From Zygaena filipendulae (Eukaryota; Arthropoda; Insecta; Lepidoptera; Zygaenidae), in NCBI GenBank assembly GCA_907165275.2, contig OU015650.1:5672001-5736000 (forward strand): a stretch of 64,000 bases of DNA. Reading direction: 5' to 3'. Within the stretch, counting starts at the first letter, position 1. Each line of letters opens with the position of its first letter. Under the pieces are notes generated by a model. The model ran no database searches. It was not told where the DNA came from and worked only from the letters and a program-made list of their open reading frames with translations. This document shows, piece by piece, positions 36,150-46,403 of the stretch. The translations under genes were made by a program, and so were the position numbers.

Positions 36150-36455
36150 TTTCGACCATTGCATTGCGCTGAAGTCTTTAACTGATGATAACTTTTTTCC
36201 CCTATGTCCTATTTCAATGAAACAAAGCCTATATGTTGCTCCAGACTTAGCTTAATCTATTACTGAAAACTGCATGACAACCCGTTCAGTAGATGCGGAG
36301 ATTATCGCGAACAGACAGACAGACAGAAAATAATTTTAAAAACTTTTTTTTTTGCTTGGTTACTCATCTTTTATCACCCCTCTCAATTTTGGGTAAAAAT
36401 ATTCAATGTACAGAATCGCGGATTCTACTCTTTTATTATAGTATAGATTTATTTA
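36150..36455 (-). mobile_element. Helitron-like remnant, variant shared with 57728-58035
   Basis: gatgcggagattatcgcga, ggttactcatcttttatcac and ggattctactcttttattat match 57728-58035 in reverse orientation. Confidence 0.55.
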
Positions 36456-38521
36456 ATCCAGTCGGCGATGACACGTTACGATATTAGATTTCTTTCCATA
36501 TCTTCAGTGAAGTCATACTGTATTCGTCTAATTAGTTCGCCTAGTTTCATAGTATTTATTGGCTTATTTAGATGCATAAAATGCCGAAAAAAGTTATTTG
36601 ATAACTTGTACTTTTATAGTAAACTCCATCTGTACTCATCGCTTTCGTTATTTCATTGTATGATATATTGTATCGACATAATTGTGTGCTTTTGCGCAGT
36701 CACTATGGCAACACGGGTAGTGTCCAAAGCCATAAAGAAGAATGTGTGTGCTTTAAATTGTTGTACTTTAAAGTTTTATGCCATCTTGTGTAACAGAAAT
36801 CTGGATTTCTACTTCTTTTTTTTTATGTGTCAACAGGCATCTTGATCAGGCGCACTGTTTATGCCAGTGTTAAAGGAAACGGATGGACAGTTACAAAGTA
36901 TGATGGCTTTTATTTTTTTGCAAATATTTTTTATACAGTATGATTAATTATGCTTCACCGAGTGGAGCAAAAAAGACTAGCGGATAGTTAATTTGCAAAA
37001 AAAACACAAACAACTTATTTCACTAACCAGATACCTATCGCTTTTGTGCTTATTATGCGGGAGAGGGGTGGTTTAAATTTTTTTGTATTGCCTACTTTAA
37101 CGCCACTGATGTAAGGCGATCTTAATTTCTAGGATTCTCAACACAGCCTAGGTTTCTGAACTTGTAATATTTTATTACAATTTCTTTTGGTTATTTACTT
37201 ACTTTAATTACGAGTACCTATGCAGATATTATATTTTCTATTTATCTAGTCTTTGTCATTCTAATATTATGTACCTATTGTTGTATTACTCTATAATATA
37301 CATTCAAATATAAAAAACTACATAATAATAAGAATCAGATTATGTTTTATTATGTAAGTCGCGTGAAAATTTGTAGATAAGTAGATACCATAAAATATGA
37401 GTTGTAAGGTACACTTCGGGTACCGCTGCCTATATGTATAGGTATAGATACCATGGGTTTTAGGCATGTGATATTAAAGATTGATTGAGATTTTACGTTT
37501 ACTGTGATGATGTAGCATTGAACAAAATTAAAATTACATTATATAATTTCCAAAATAATTAAAATTGAACATTTGTGAACATTTTTTCCAAAATTATATA
37601 TTTGGTGAAAGATTGTTGATGTCATTGAAATCTGGATTAACGCACCCATATAACGCGCCACGACGCGCTGTAGCTGTGCGCTGATCCTTGTAGTAAATTA
37701 AGTAAATATTCATATTTAGGTATTATAATACTTTACCGTGCACTATTTGTTATATATCGTTATTATGCACACAAAGTATTATTCACATCTTTATTATGTA
37801 CTAAACGGCTATAAGCAATGAATAATTAGTTTTGTCTTTGTTGCTTTACAGTGTGAAATCATGATTGGGAAATGTACAATTTGAACCTTATAAAGCCAGC
37901 AAATAAATGTAATATGTGAAAAATATTGACTATTTCTGAAAATACAGGATGTAAGGCTAAACGAGGAATAATGATATAACAAAAATATTCTTGGACATAG
38001 TAACGCGAGCCACCTGGTCCCAAACTAAGCAGCTTTTACTATTGACACCAGATTACCACCACTACACCAATACGATACTTAGCCGATTATCATGAAATTT
38101 CGCATAAACACCGTAACGGGTATAAAAACGGACATAAGGTACCTTACATCAGAAAAAGTACTGTTACCCAAGAATAGAAAATTGTTGACAAAATCCGAGT
38201 TAACGCGACCAATGCCGCAGGTCAATAAAAATATACACAATATACATACAATACCACAGCACCTATGGAATATAATGATTTTATGCAATGAATGATCATT
38301 ACATTTGATTTGTGAGTGCGTCAGCGCAATTAAAAGAAAGGGGCATGTATGACCTAACGGCCGTCAGCGCACCGACCACTTGTGCGCTCAATTTTCATAT
38401 TTTTTTTCTTTACCTCAAAAATTATTTTTAAAATGTTTAATATTAGCTGTTACTGCGGTTTCACCCGCTTTAAATTGGGAGTTTCCGTTGGAACGCTTTG
38501 AAATTCTTTTATAGCTTAATA

Positions 38522-38845
38522 GGCTAGTTTCCTGGGTAAAAAAATCAAAATTCTATTTAGTCCGTCAGTTAGATAATAAAAAAATAAAAGACACGTATTT
38601 TTTACTTTTTTAAAATAATGGAAATATGCATAGATAAAGCGCATTAAAGTTTAGGGTGGGGGACTCGTGATGTCACAGCTCGCTATAACGTGCGAACAAA
38701 CTGTAGCGAGGCGTGACGTCATGTGAAATTTGGACTTGATATATCTCCGTTATTTTTTGGTTACATAAAAAATAAAAAAATACGTGTCCAATATTTTTTA
38801 ATAATCTACAAAACGGACTAAAAAATAAAATTTAGGAAACTAGCC
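38522..38845. mobile_element. TA-flanked MITE
   Basis: GGCTAGTTTCCT and AGGAAACTAGCC ends, TA duplication at 38520-38521 and 38846-38847. Interior carries gatgtcacagc and gcgtgacgtcatg. Immediately preceded by a Helitron-like end (38444-38510). Confidence 0.75.
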
Positions 38846-40580
38846 TATTCTACTCTCACAAGCTAGGTAGCCTACCTGCCTGCCAAATTCAAGGATCAAG
38901 TAGTTTTCGAGATTTTGTGTTTAGTCGGTGAGCTTTCGCTTTTTGAATATTCCCTTAGTTAAGCCCTTACACCATGTATATCGGCGGTATCTATCATCAT
39001 TCGCTGTATTTCATAATTTATTTTTTATTTTCTCTGTTGCTTATTGTTAAATAATAAATAATCAGTTATTGAAAATACAGGGTTGTGTGTTGTAACTGGT
39101 CTAATTAACATCTATACATATAATATTGTGATTCCTTTTAACTACCTATATCAACCTTTTTTTCATGTTGTAAAATATGTAACGAATAAATAAATTATTT
39201 AGAATAAATTTGTATTATTTGAAAATATTATTTAAGGACTGAATAAAGCAACAGTAAGATCACTATTGTTTTATGATTTAAAAAAACTCAAAAATGTTAA
39301 GCTCTTTTCAATTACTATAACTACTGACGTGGATCTAGGATTTGGTTGAGGAGTGGGGCAATTGTTTTTGAACAGGGTGGTCATAGAAGTGACGTCCAAT
39401 AGTAAAAGAAGGATGGCCAGATCGGACTCGATACGAAACAATGGTGTCCATATATGATATATATATGAAAAAAATCCTTATTTTTTAAGATTTTAAAAAA
39501 CACAAAAAATATCTCTATAAGTAGCCACAAAAAAAAGATATTAATTTATTTTTGTTTTTGTAACTTCTACGACATCATGTATGTGGTTTCAGAACGCACC
39601 TATTGACGATTCATTTCGCGTATGACATGACTTAGTATTCAAAGACTATAATTATTCACGTTTTTCTTAATAGTTTTACTAGATAATTATGTAGGCATCA
39701 AATCAACAACTGTGTGTGCGTTCTTGTCATAAAAAAAAATTATTTAGGTTCATAGTAAGTATAAGCATTTTGTTCAATTGCGTACATCGGAACGTCATTT
39801 GTCTTTGACAAGTTACTAAATCTTTGGTCATCGAACCGCGCCAGTGATTGTCATAAATCATTAATATTTGATTTGATTGGCAATTGACATGACAGTCATG
39901 ACACCCGGCAATCACGCATTTTAATCGCTTTACTTGTTGTTCTATTTTGAATTTCCTTTGTCGTTTTTACCTAGGCATTTTTTACGGACTGATAACTACA
40001 ACTTGTGACTACATTATTTCTATGCTAACTACACTTTTAGGTCGGGTAAAATGTAGTTGTTGATTCTAACCTCAAATGTATTGTGGATTTTACTATGTTA
40101 TTTTAAAAAATTGTGGCTATTTAGATATGATTTTTAAACGGGATGGTATTTACAACATAAAAACAAATCAATCTAACTATAGTTTATTTTGGGACATGAA
40201 AAATAAAAGTCAAGTCCAGCTCCTATAGAAATTTTGCCATTGTTCTTTAGGAGCTCATATTGAGATATCTGAATTGATTTTATGTATTTTACGCAGTTTA
40301 AGATGTTATATATCATGTATTGATAATATCTCTTTAATAGTGTGAGTGCGGGTCGCACACACTGCGGCAACTGAGGACGAATGGCAAGACCAGATTTATG
40401 TGTTGTATCGATATTTTAACGGTTATGCGTGTGCGTATGCCCGATGGAGGGGCGCGTCATTTTAGCTTAGATAAGCTCTACCTACTTTGGTCTTCGAGGG
40501 GAGGGGGGGTCACACCCACCGCCCCTCGGTAGATCCGCGCCTGACTACCTATGAAGTAAATTATCTGCAGACTTTGTTGT

Positions 40581-41531
40581 CTATGAAGATCCTGCTTGTG
40601 TTTTTAGGGAGCTTCGGATTTCATGTGTTACTTCAAATTTCGGTCCATGTCCTGGCACTATCCAGTCTGCCATATCTGCTACCCTTGATCTATTTTTCAT
40701 TTGTAAAATTGGATTTTCACTGCCCGCCTCCAGCCATATACTTGGATTTTCTATATCTTCAAAACGTTCAAATAAATCACCTAAAAGTCATATTGAACCA
40801 AGCATATAGTTAAATATTGTATTTGATATAAAACTATGGACCTTTATATTTACCAGTAACAGCTACTGTTTCAGCCAATGGTGTTTGAACAATCACAGAG
40901 ACATCAGACAATGTGTGTCCAGGGGTTGGAATGATTTTTATACTGTTGTTAATTACATACTCTTCTCCTGAAATAAATAGAGTAACCTTACAATAAAGCT
41001 GTAAGTTTCTAGTTTTAAAAAAAGTTATAAAGAAAAAGTTTCGATACTTAGAGTTAGTTTCAAATGTTTAATAGGTAGGTACATACCTTTGTCAAACCCA
41101 TGAATGTAGTAACAATCTTTAAATGATACGCTGAATCCAACTATATGTTTTGCTTTGAGAAAAAGGTTATTGTTGCCTATATGATCTGAGTGGCCATGTG
41201 TAGATACAACATAATTTATTTGTTTAGGTGTGATTTGCTGTTTCTGTAAAGCTAAAGAATATAAATAAGAATTGGGTTTCTGTAATTTTTCTGTAGATAA
41301 ATCAAAATCATATCAACTATGAAAGAAACAGTACCTACCTGTTACAATTTTCTCTGAATCCCAGGCTGTCATTGTATCAACAATTACATTATGTGCACCT
41401 TTTATTAGGGTACAAGAACAATTTGCAGTCATTTGATCTTTTCCAGTTTCATTATTAATGCTTTCTGCAGTTATTTCGTCGTTTTTATTTAATATGGAAT
41501 ACCCTTCGTATAACACTATAATTTCACTCAT
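40581..41531 (-). CDS. metallo-beta-lactamase domain protein, MBLAC1-like, complete
   Basis: Four coding exons, 41531-41339, 41251-41087, 40967-40854 and 40780-40581, sum to 672 bp (223 aa) with all phases consistent. The product begins MSEIIVLYEGYSILN and has the metal-binding motif THGHSDH (His83, His85, Asp87, His88), then PTPGHTLSDVSV (His137), GDLFERFED (Asp159) and the MBLAC1-type C-terminal VPGHGPKFEV (His202). All expected ligands for a dinuclear metal centre are present. There is no signal peptide, so it is likely cytosolic or nuclear. Family knowledge: human MBLAC1 has been reported as an endonuclease acting on replication-dependent histone pre-mRNA; the C. elegans homologue is SWIP-10. 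Length is slightly shorter than the human protein. Introns are small (about 70-120 bp), unlike its neighbours. Confidence 0.92.
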
Positions 41532-41781
41532 TATTGCACCGTTGAGTAAAAGTACATTGACTGTCCTAATTCCTGTGAGTCTTCCCTCGGCTCGTTAGAG
41601 AGCTATGAATTGATACGTGGATGGATACGTGTCTATTATTAGTTAATAATAATTAATAACATTGTACTTGTAAGATTCCAATTGCCTGCAGGCAATGCTG
41701 GCTGTTTTATTTGGTCCTTTGATATGGTCTGAGTTGCCTAGCTGCCCCTGCCCTTGCCCCTTTGTAGCTGCTTAAAAACTA

Positions 41782-41903
41782 AAAAGCATTTACACTACAG
41801 CGTCATAATTTGTGCAGCTTCAGGCTGTGCTGACTGCTGCTGTGGGTTTTGTCAGCACAGCCTGCAGCTGCACAAATTATGACGCTGTAGAGTAAATGCT
41901 TTT
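41782..41903. repeat. long hairpin with arms of about 53 bp
   Basis: AAAAGCATTTAC..GCTGTGCTGAC is followed after about 16 nt by GTCAGCACAGCCTGC..GTAAATGCTTTT. The arms are almost perfectly complementary. Located 250 bp upstream of the MBLAC1-like start codon. Confidence 0.8.
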
Positions 41904-42834
41904 GTGTTGTTTCTTCTTTCTGATTCTCCTTGTTACAGCAGGTTACAGCTTGCTACCTACCCACTTACCTACCGTCACTAGCGTAGTGATTACATAGCGT
42001 CTAGCACAGGTAGCACTACCAGTACCGTCGCGTCAGTGTCATGAGTGTCAGTCGATCATATTTGATATTATAGGACATAGGTACATTAAAAGTTAGATCC
42101 TTAGTTAAGTATTTTAATTTTTATTATATTCAAGTACTTCTCTATAAATGTTGTAGCCTACTAACCGCCTAATAGCATACTGTGCTCAGATTAACTAGAC
42201 ATATGATACTGTGCACACTAGACATGGGTAACTCCGGACCCGTATATATCTTTGGATCCGTATCCCGAAGCGGAGTTGTTACAACTCCTTCACTTGTCAC
42301 ATATTAAACATATCCCATATCCAACCAACTCCGACCACTCCGAGACCAACCGAACCGAGCGGAAGGAGTTGGAATGATAACGCCGCGACATATCCCATAT
42401 CCAACCAATTCCGGCAACACCGAGTCCGACGCCGACCGACTCCGGAACCGAGTAGGTACCGAAGCGAACCGAACCGACTCCTAGCGGAAGGAGTTGGAAT
42501 AGGTACAAGTCACGAGTCACCACGAGTGGCCACGACCACCCACGACTAACGACTTACGAGAGATTGGTACTTGGTAGGTATTCGTTTCTTTCTAGTTTCT
42601 ACGGATTATGTGAGACGGAGCACGTGCTCAAGATGAGGTCTTTTTAGCAGCAAAAAAGCGCTTTAAAAATATACGCAGTAAACGCACCCTTTCGTTTATG
42701 TATCGGTTTAGCTTTAAAGCGACAGAAGAGCTAGTAAATTCCATACAAATTATTTAGACACCAACTAGCTTGAGAGTTTCTTCTTAGCTAGTATGTGTAC
42801 TGTATAGTATTTAAATTTTAAAATTAATAACTGT

Positions 42835-43071
42835 CGGCCGCACTCAGAGTCGACTTTAATGATTACTTAGTTAAGTATAGATTTTTAAAACAAAATTGCC
42901 GCAATCAGAGACGTTCAATAAATTAATGTTAATTGGCATTTAATGAGATGTAACTTAATTAGTTAAATGCCAATTAACATTAATTTATTAAACTTGTCTG
43001 ATTGCGGCAGTTTTGTTTTAAAAATCTATACTTAACTAAGTAATCATTAAAGTCGACTCTGAGTGCGGCCG
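42835..43071. mobile_element. whole-length palindromic MITE, copy 4 (best preserved)
   Basis: CGGCCGCACTCAGAGTCGAC and its exact complement end the 237-bp element; nearly the whole length folds back on itself, with an inner palindrome around gccgcaatcagagacg. TGT stands on both sides. Confidence 0.85.
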
Positions 43072-43308
43072 TGTGATTGTAGTGTGTACCGTGTGTTCAA
43101 AAACCGTATCATGGTTTATTAATGTAAATTATAGGTAGGTTTAGGTATATTGGACTAAAAACTAATAAATGACATCAAAGTATTATACAGATATTACAAA
43201 TATTATTAGTTTAGCAACAGTCAAATATTATATTACAATAATTACGTTTAAATAAGATTGACCTTACAACATAGATTTATTTTGAATCTTTTTTTTAATA
43301 TAATTCTC

Positions 43309-43485
43309 CCCTTTTTTTTTGGTAAAGTTTACCCCTTTCGGGAAAGGCAAAGGAAACTTAGTCCATGCAGCCAATAATTCTCCCCTTTCGGGAAAGGCAA
43401 GGGATTCTAGGTCCATACAGCCTGAACATTTTTTTTAATATACCCCAATGGGGAAGGCAAAGGAAGCTAAGTCCATACAGCCAAG
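43309..43485. repeat. tandem repeat, three units of about 60 bp
   Basis: The unit contains cccctttcgggaaaggcaa, aggaaactta / gggattctag and gtccatacagcc; the third unit is more diverged. Confidence 0.75.
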
Positions 43486-44175
43486 TCAGTATTTTTCTTC
43501 TTCTGAAGTTATTTACATCGAAATGCATTGGTGAGATGCGGATATGGATATGCTATCGGGATACATATCTTTTACTGGAAGGATACGTGACATATCCAAT
43601 CCTTAGTCGGACACGTTTAGCCCATGCCTAGTGCACACTGCACAGTGCACTGAGCAAATAATCAAAAATACATCGGCTATCGCATACAAAAAGGTAGGTA
43701 GGTGGTTGTTGACCGGTGGAGGTCGTAGCGAGCAGAGAGAAGGTAATCACTAGTAGCGAGTGGACGCCTGTCGCGTTATTTATTCGATATTTTCACCACC
43801 GTTCAGCAGCCATTTTGTTTTCCAAGTTTATCTTGGGGAACAATCTAACACTGTCATTGGCGTTTCGCCATAATTACTACAATTGCTAAAAAGTAAAAAT
43901 AGGTACATTGGCAGAATTAAATGCGATAAATCGCAATAGATTGCCATAATTGAAGAAGAAGAAGGTAGGTAGGTACCGAGTACCGACTACCGGTTGGCGG
44001 TAAATCAAATTGGCTTTTCAAACTGTGACATTGGCAGAATCATCGTCAAAATGGTGGAGCCATTACAAACAACAAATAGGTTCTTTTTCTTCTTCTTTAA
44101 TAATGGCGTCGATAATAATAATTTGTCAATGACAATGTTTCTTATTAACAAAAATCTCTTCATCTACTTCTTCAA

Positions 44176-44466
44176 TGGGGATGTGGAATACTTTTGAAAA
44201 TCAAAATTCTAATTAGTCCGTCAGTTAAAATAAAAATACAATAAACACGATTTTTTGCTTTTTCAAATAAATTAAAATATACAGAGATAAAGCGCATTAA
44301 AGTTTAGGGTGAGGGGGTCGTGACGTCACTAACCGCTAAAACCGCCATACAAACTGTCAGAATAGTGACGTGAAGCGAAATTTCAACTCAATATATCGCC
44401 GTTATTTTTTGATTACGTAAAAAAAGAAAAAATACGTATCCAATATTTTTTTAAAATCTACAAGAT
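44176..44466. mobile_element. MITE relative of 38522-38845 splitting the inverted repeat arm
   Basis: Shares aaatcaaaattct, tagtccgtcagtt, gcgcattaaagtttagggtg and aatctacaag with 38522-38845; its terminal repeats are worn. Confidence 0.65.
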
Positions 44467-44674
44467 GCCTATTATGGCGAAACGCCAATGACAATGTCAA
44501 ATTGTTTCCCAAGTTAAAAAATGGCTCTCTTGAAAGTCTTCGGTACGGCTTTCACTCGTCAATAACCCAAACAACAAATTGGAAGCACGCCACGACCAGA
44601 GTGTAGAGTAATCACTACGTGCCACGACGACGACGGTGTCACTCGCATCTAGTGTCGTGGTGTCAGGCTGTCCT

Positions 44675-45027
44675 CAGTGTTGCCAACTTAGGGGTTTTCC
44701 CCCTAGATTTAGGGGGAAAATGGATGCAATGGGATTTTTTTAGGGGTATTATATTTTTAGGGGCATTTTTAGGGTTTTTTTTTTTCAAGATTCAAGACAA
44801 GAAAGATTCGTCGTAAAAAAAATCAAGAGACATTTTTGCTTTTGATTAAATTATTTTTTTTTTAAGACCAATAATTTCACCTTAATAATTTTGAAATTAG
44901 GCAAAATTCTTAGCGCTGCTATTTACTATAAAGTTTTTTTTTTTAATAATATTATGGTATTTAGGGGGATTTAGGGGTTTTTGACTTAACTTTTAGGGGT
45001 AAAAATTTTTGAGGGTTGGCAACACTG
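44675..45027. mobile_element. hAT MITE with exact 8-bp duplication
   Basis: CAGTGTTGCCAAC / GTTGGCAACACTG ends fit the hAT consensus, and GCTGTCCT stands on both sides (44667-44674, 45028-45035). Interior is rich in taggggt. Confidence 0.88.
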
Positions 45028-46171
45028 GCTGTCCTACTGTCAGTGTCAGGCAATCAGCTGTTTGCCGAGTAGGTACGGTCAGAGAGAAGGTAATCACTAC
45101 CACTGAGCAAATAATCACTACGATCACTACGTTTTAACGGTTGTTGAAGGGTGAAAGCCGTACCGAACACACACGTGTCACATGAAGTCTTCGTTATTTC
45201 AGTCACTTTTCAGCATCTATTTTGAACCCCGAGCAGGAAACTGGCTTTGAAGAGAGCCATGTTTTAACTTGGGGAACAATCTAATCTAATATTGTCATTG
45301 GCGTTTCGCCTATGTAGAAGTAGATGAAGAAATTTTTATTACTAAGAAACGTTGTCATTGGCAAATTATAATTATTATAGACGCCATTATTAAAGAAGAA
45401 GAAGAACTCGAGAAACAAAATACATAGGTAGTATCAAACGTAGTGATTACCTTCTCTCTGGTAGTATCTATACAGCAAAGTCAGATATTTTCTGAAGTCC
45501 TTTACATTGAGTTCTTCTTGGCGTCCACTCACTACGGCCTCCACCCAGAGAGAAGGTAATCACTACGCCTCCACCGGTCAACAACGTAGTGATTACCTTC
45601 TCTCTGTTCAACAACCGTTTTGTGAGTTCATGAGCAGAGAGAAGGTAATCACTACGTTTTATTCATGAGGTCTTCTTCAACTATGACAGTTCATGAGTTT
45701 GTGACTCAGAAGAATGTTTGTGACTTCAAAATCTTTCTTACTTACTTCTTTTTTATGGACTTTCGCATATAATGCATTTAGCCAGTTTCAAGTAAAATTA
45801 ATTAGATCAATGTATTTTCTACTAAAATTCTTCGTTGTGCTGTTTGAACTTGCTAGCCACGTCACGGTATTAAAGCTTGCAAGAACTTTCTTGAAGCTCT
45901 TGGATGAAACCGAAGAAATCAGCTCGAAATGTTATATATCTTCTTGAGCACATAAAAAACCGTCACTGTGAAAATTATTGTCTAATACAGCACCTTAGCC
46001 ATTTTTTATCGACATAAAAATAATTAATAACCGAGCCGCCATCTTTGATTCCCGCCAAAAAAACGACTTCAAAATCAATGACATATTGACATTTGACATT
46101 ATTTATTCATTTTTAATCTGGGTTGCTCAGCTGTCTCGCCGGTTATTTTTAGGTTAAACAAAAATAAATTC

Positions 46172-46365
46172 ATGAAATTGCTATTAGTGTCACTCCTCTT
46201 TTTATGTAAGTTATTTTAAAATTACGTCTTACGATGTGTACCACTTTCCATTGCTATTCAAGATTGCGCATTTAATTTACGCATTTCATATTTAATATCA
46301 CGCGTTTTAAATATTTGTAGTTAGTAGATGATATTAATTTGATTTTTAGCTTCAAGGTTATGAAG
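46172..46365 (+). promoter_or_regulatory. possible spliced 5' leader of ASPH with a short upstream ORF
   Basis: ATGAAATTGCTATTAGTG at 46172 opens a hydrophobic reading frame (MKLLLVSLLFL) that meets a GTAAGTT donor at 46206. An acceptor (gatttttag) lies at 46349, 55 bp before the main ATG at 46404. Splicing the two would make a uORF of about 15 codons ending in TGA before the main start. This could dampen translation of ASPH. It rests only on splice consensus. Confidence 0.3.
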
Positions 46366-46403
46366 AAATAAGCCAAACTGTGGTCGCCTACAGTGAATTA
46401 ACC

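Larger units (their letters stand above)
34010..40580. other. intergenic region
   Basis: It contains the orphan minus-strand exon (34416-34592), the 34978-35643 element, Helitron-like remnants and a MITE at 38522-38845. The stretches about 36850-37900 and 39000-40450 are AT-rich and show nothing I can name. Confidence 0.6.
42219..43630. mobile_element. hAT-like transposon, non-autonomous, with nested insertions
   Basis: Ends TAGACATGGG and CCCATGCCTA are flanked by an identical 8-bp GTGCACAC (42211-42218, 43631-43638), the hAT hallmark. It contains the palindromic MITE 42835-43071 and the 60-bp tandem repeat 43309-43485. No transposase is recognisable. Arms carry cggaccgtat / atccgtatcc-like words. 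Confidence 0.85.
44080..45430. repeat. large imperfect inverted duplication
   Basis: The left arm (44080-44176 plus 44466-44560) matches the reverse of 45140-45430: shared words include cttcttctttaataatggcg, ggcgaaacgccaatgacaat and atggctctctt. The left arm is split by a MITE relative at 44176-44466. Confidence 0.7.
43734..45656. repeat. cluster of a 22-bp motif in both orientations
   Basis: CAGAGAGAAGGTAATCACTA (extended by CG) occurs forward at 43734, 45080, 45546 and 45635 and reversed at 45439 and 45585; partial copies (taatcactacg) at 44609 and 45112. Facing pairs bound 45439-45567 (129 bp) and 45585-45656 (72 bp). Confidence 0.85.
41532..46403. other. intergenic transposon cluster between MBLAC1-like and ASPH genes
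   Basis: Both flanking genes point outward. Nearly all of the 4.9 kb is repeat: a long hairpin, a 1.4-kb hAT-like element with nested insertions, a second hAT MITE and inverted modules with a repeated 22-bp motif. Confidence 0.7.

Noticed and set aside
43734..45656. CRISPR-like direct repeat array
   Set aside because: Copies alternate in orientation, spacers are irregular, and the host is a eukaryote.
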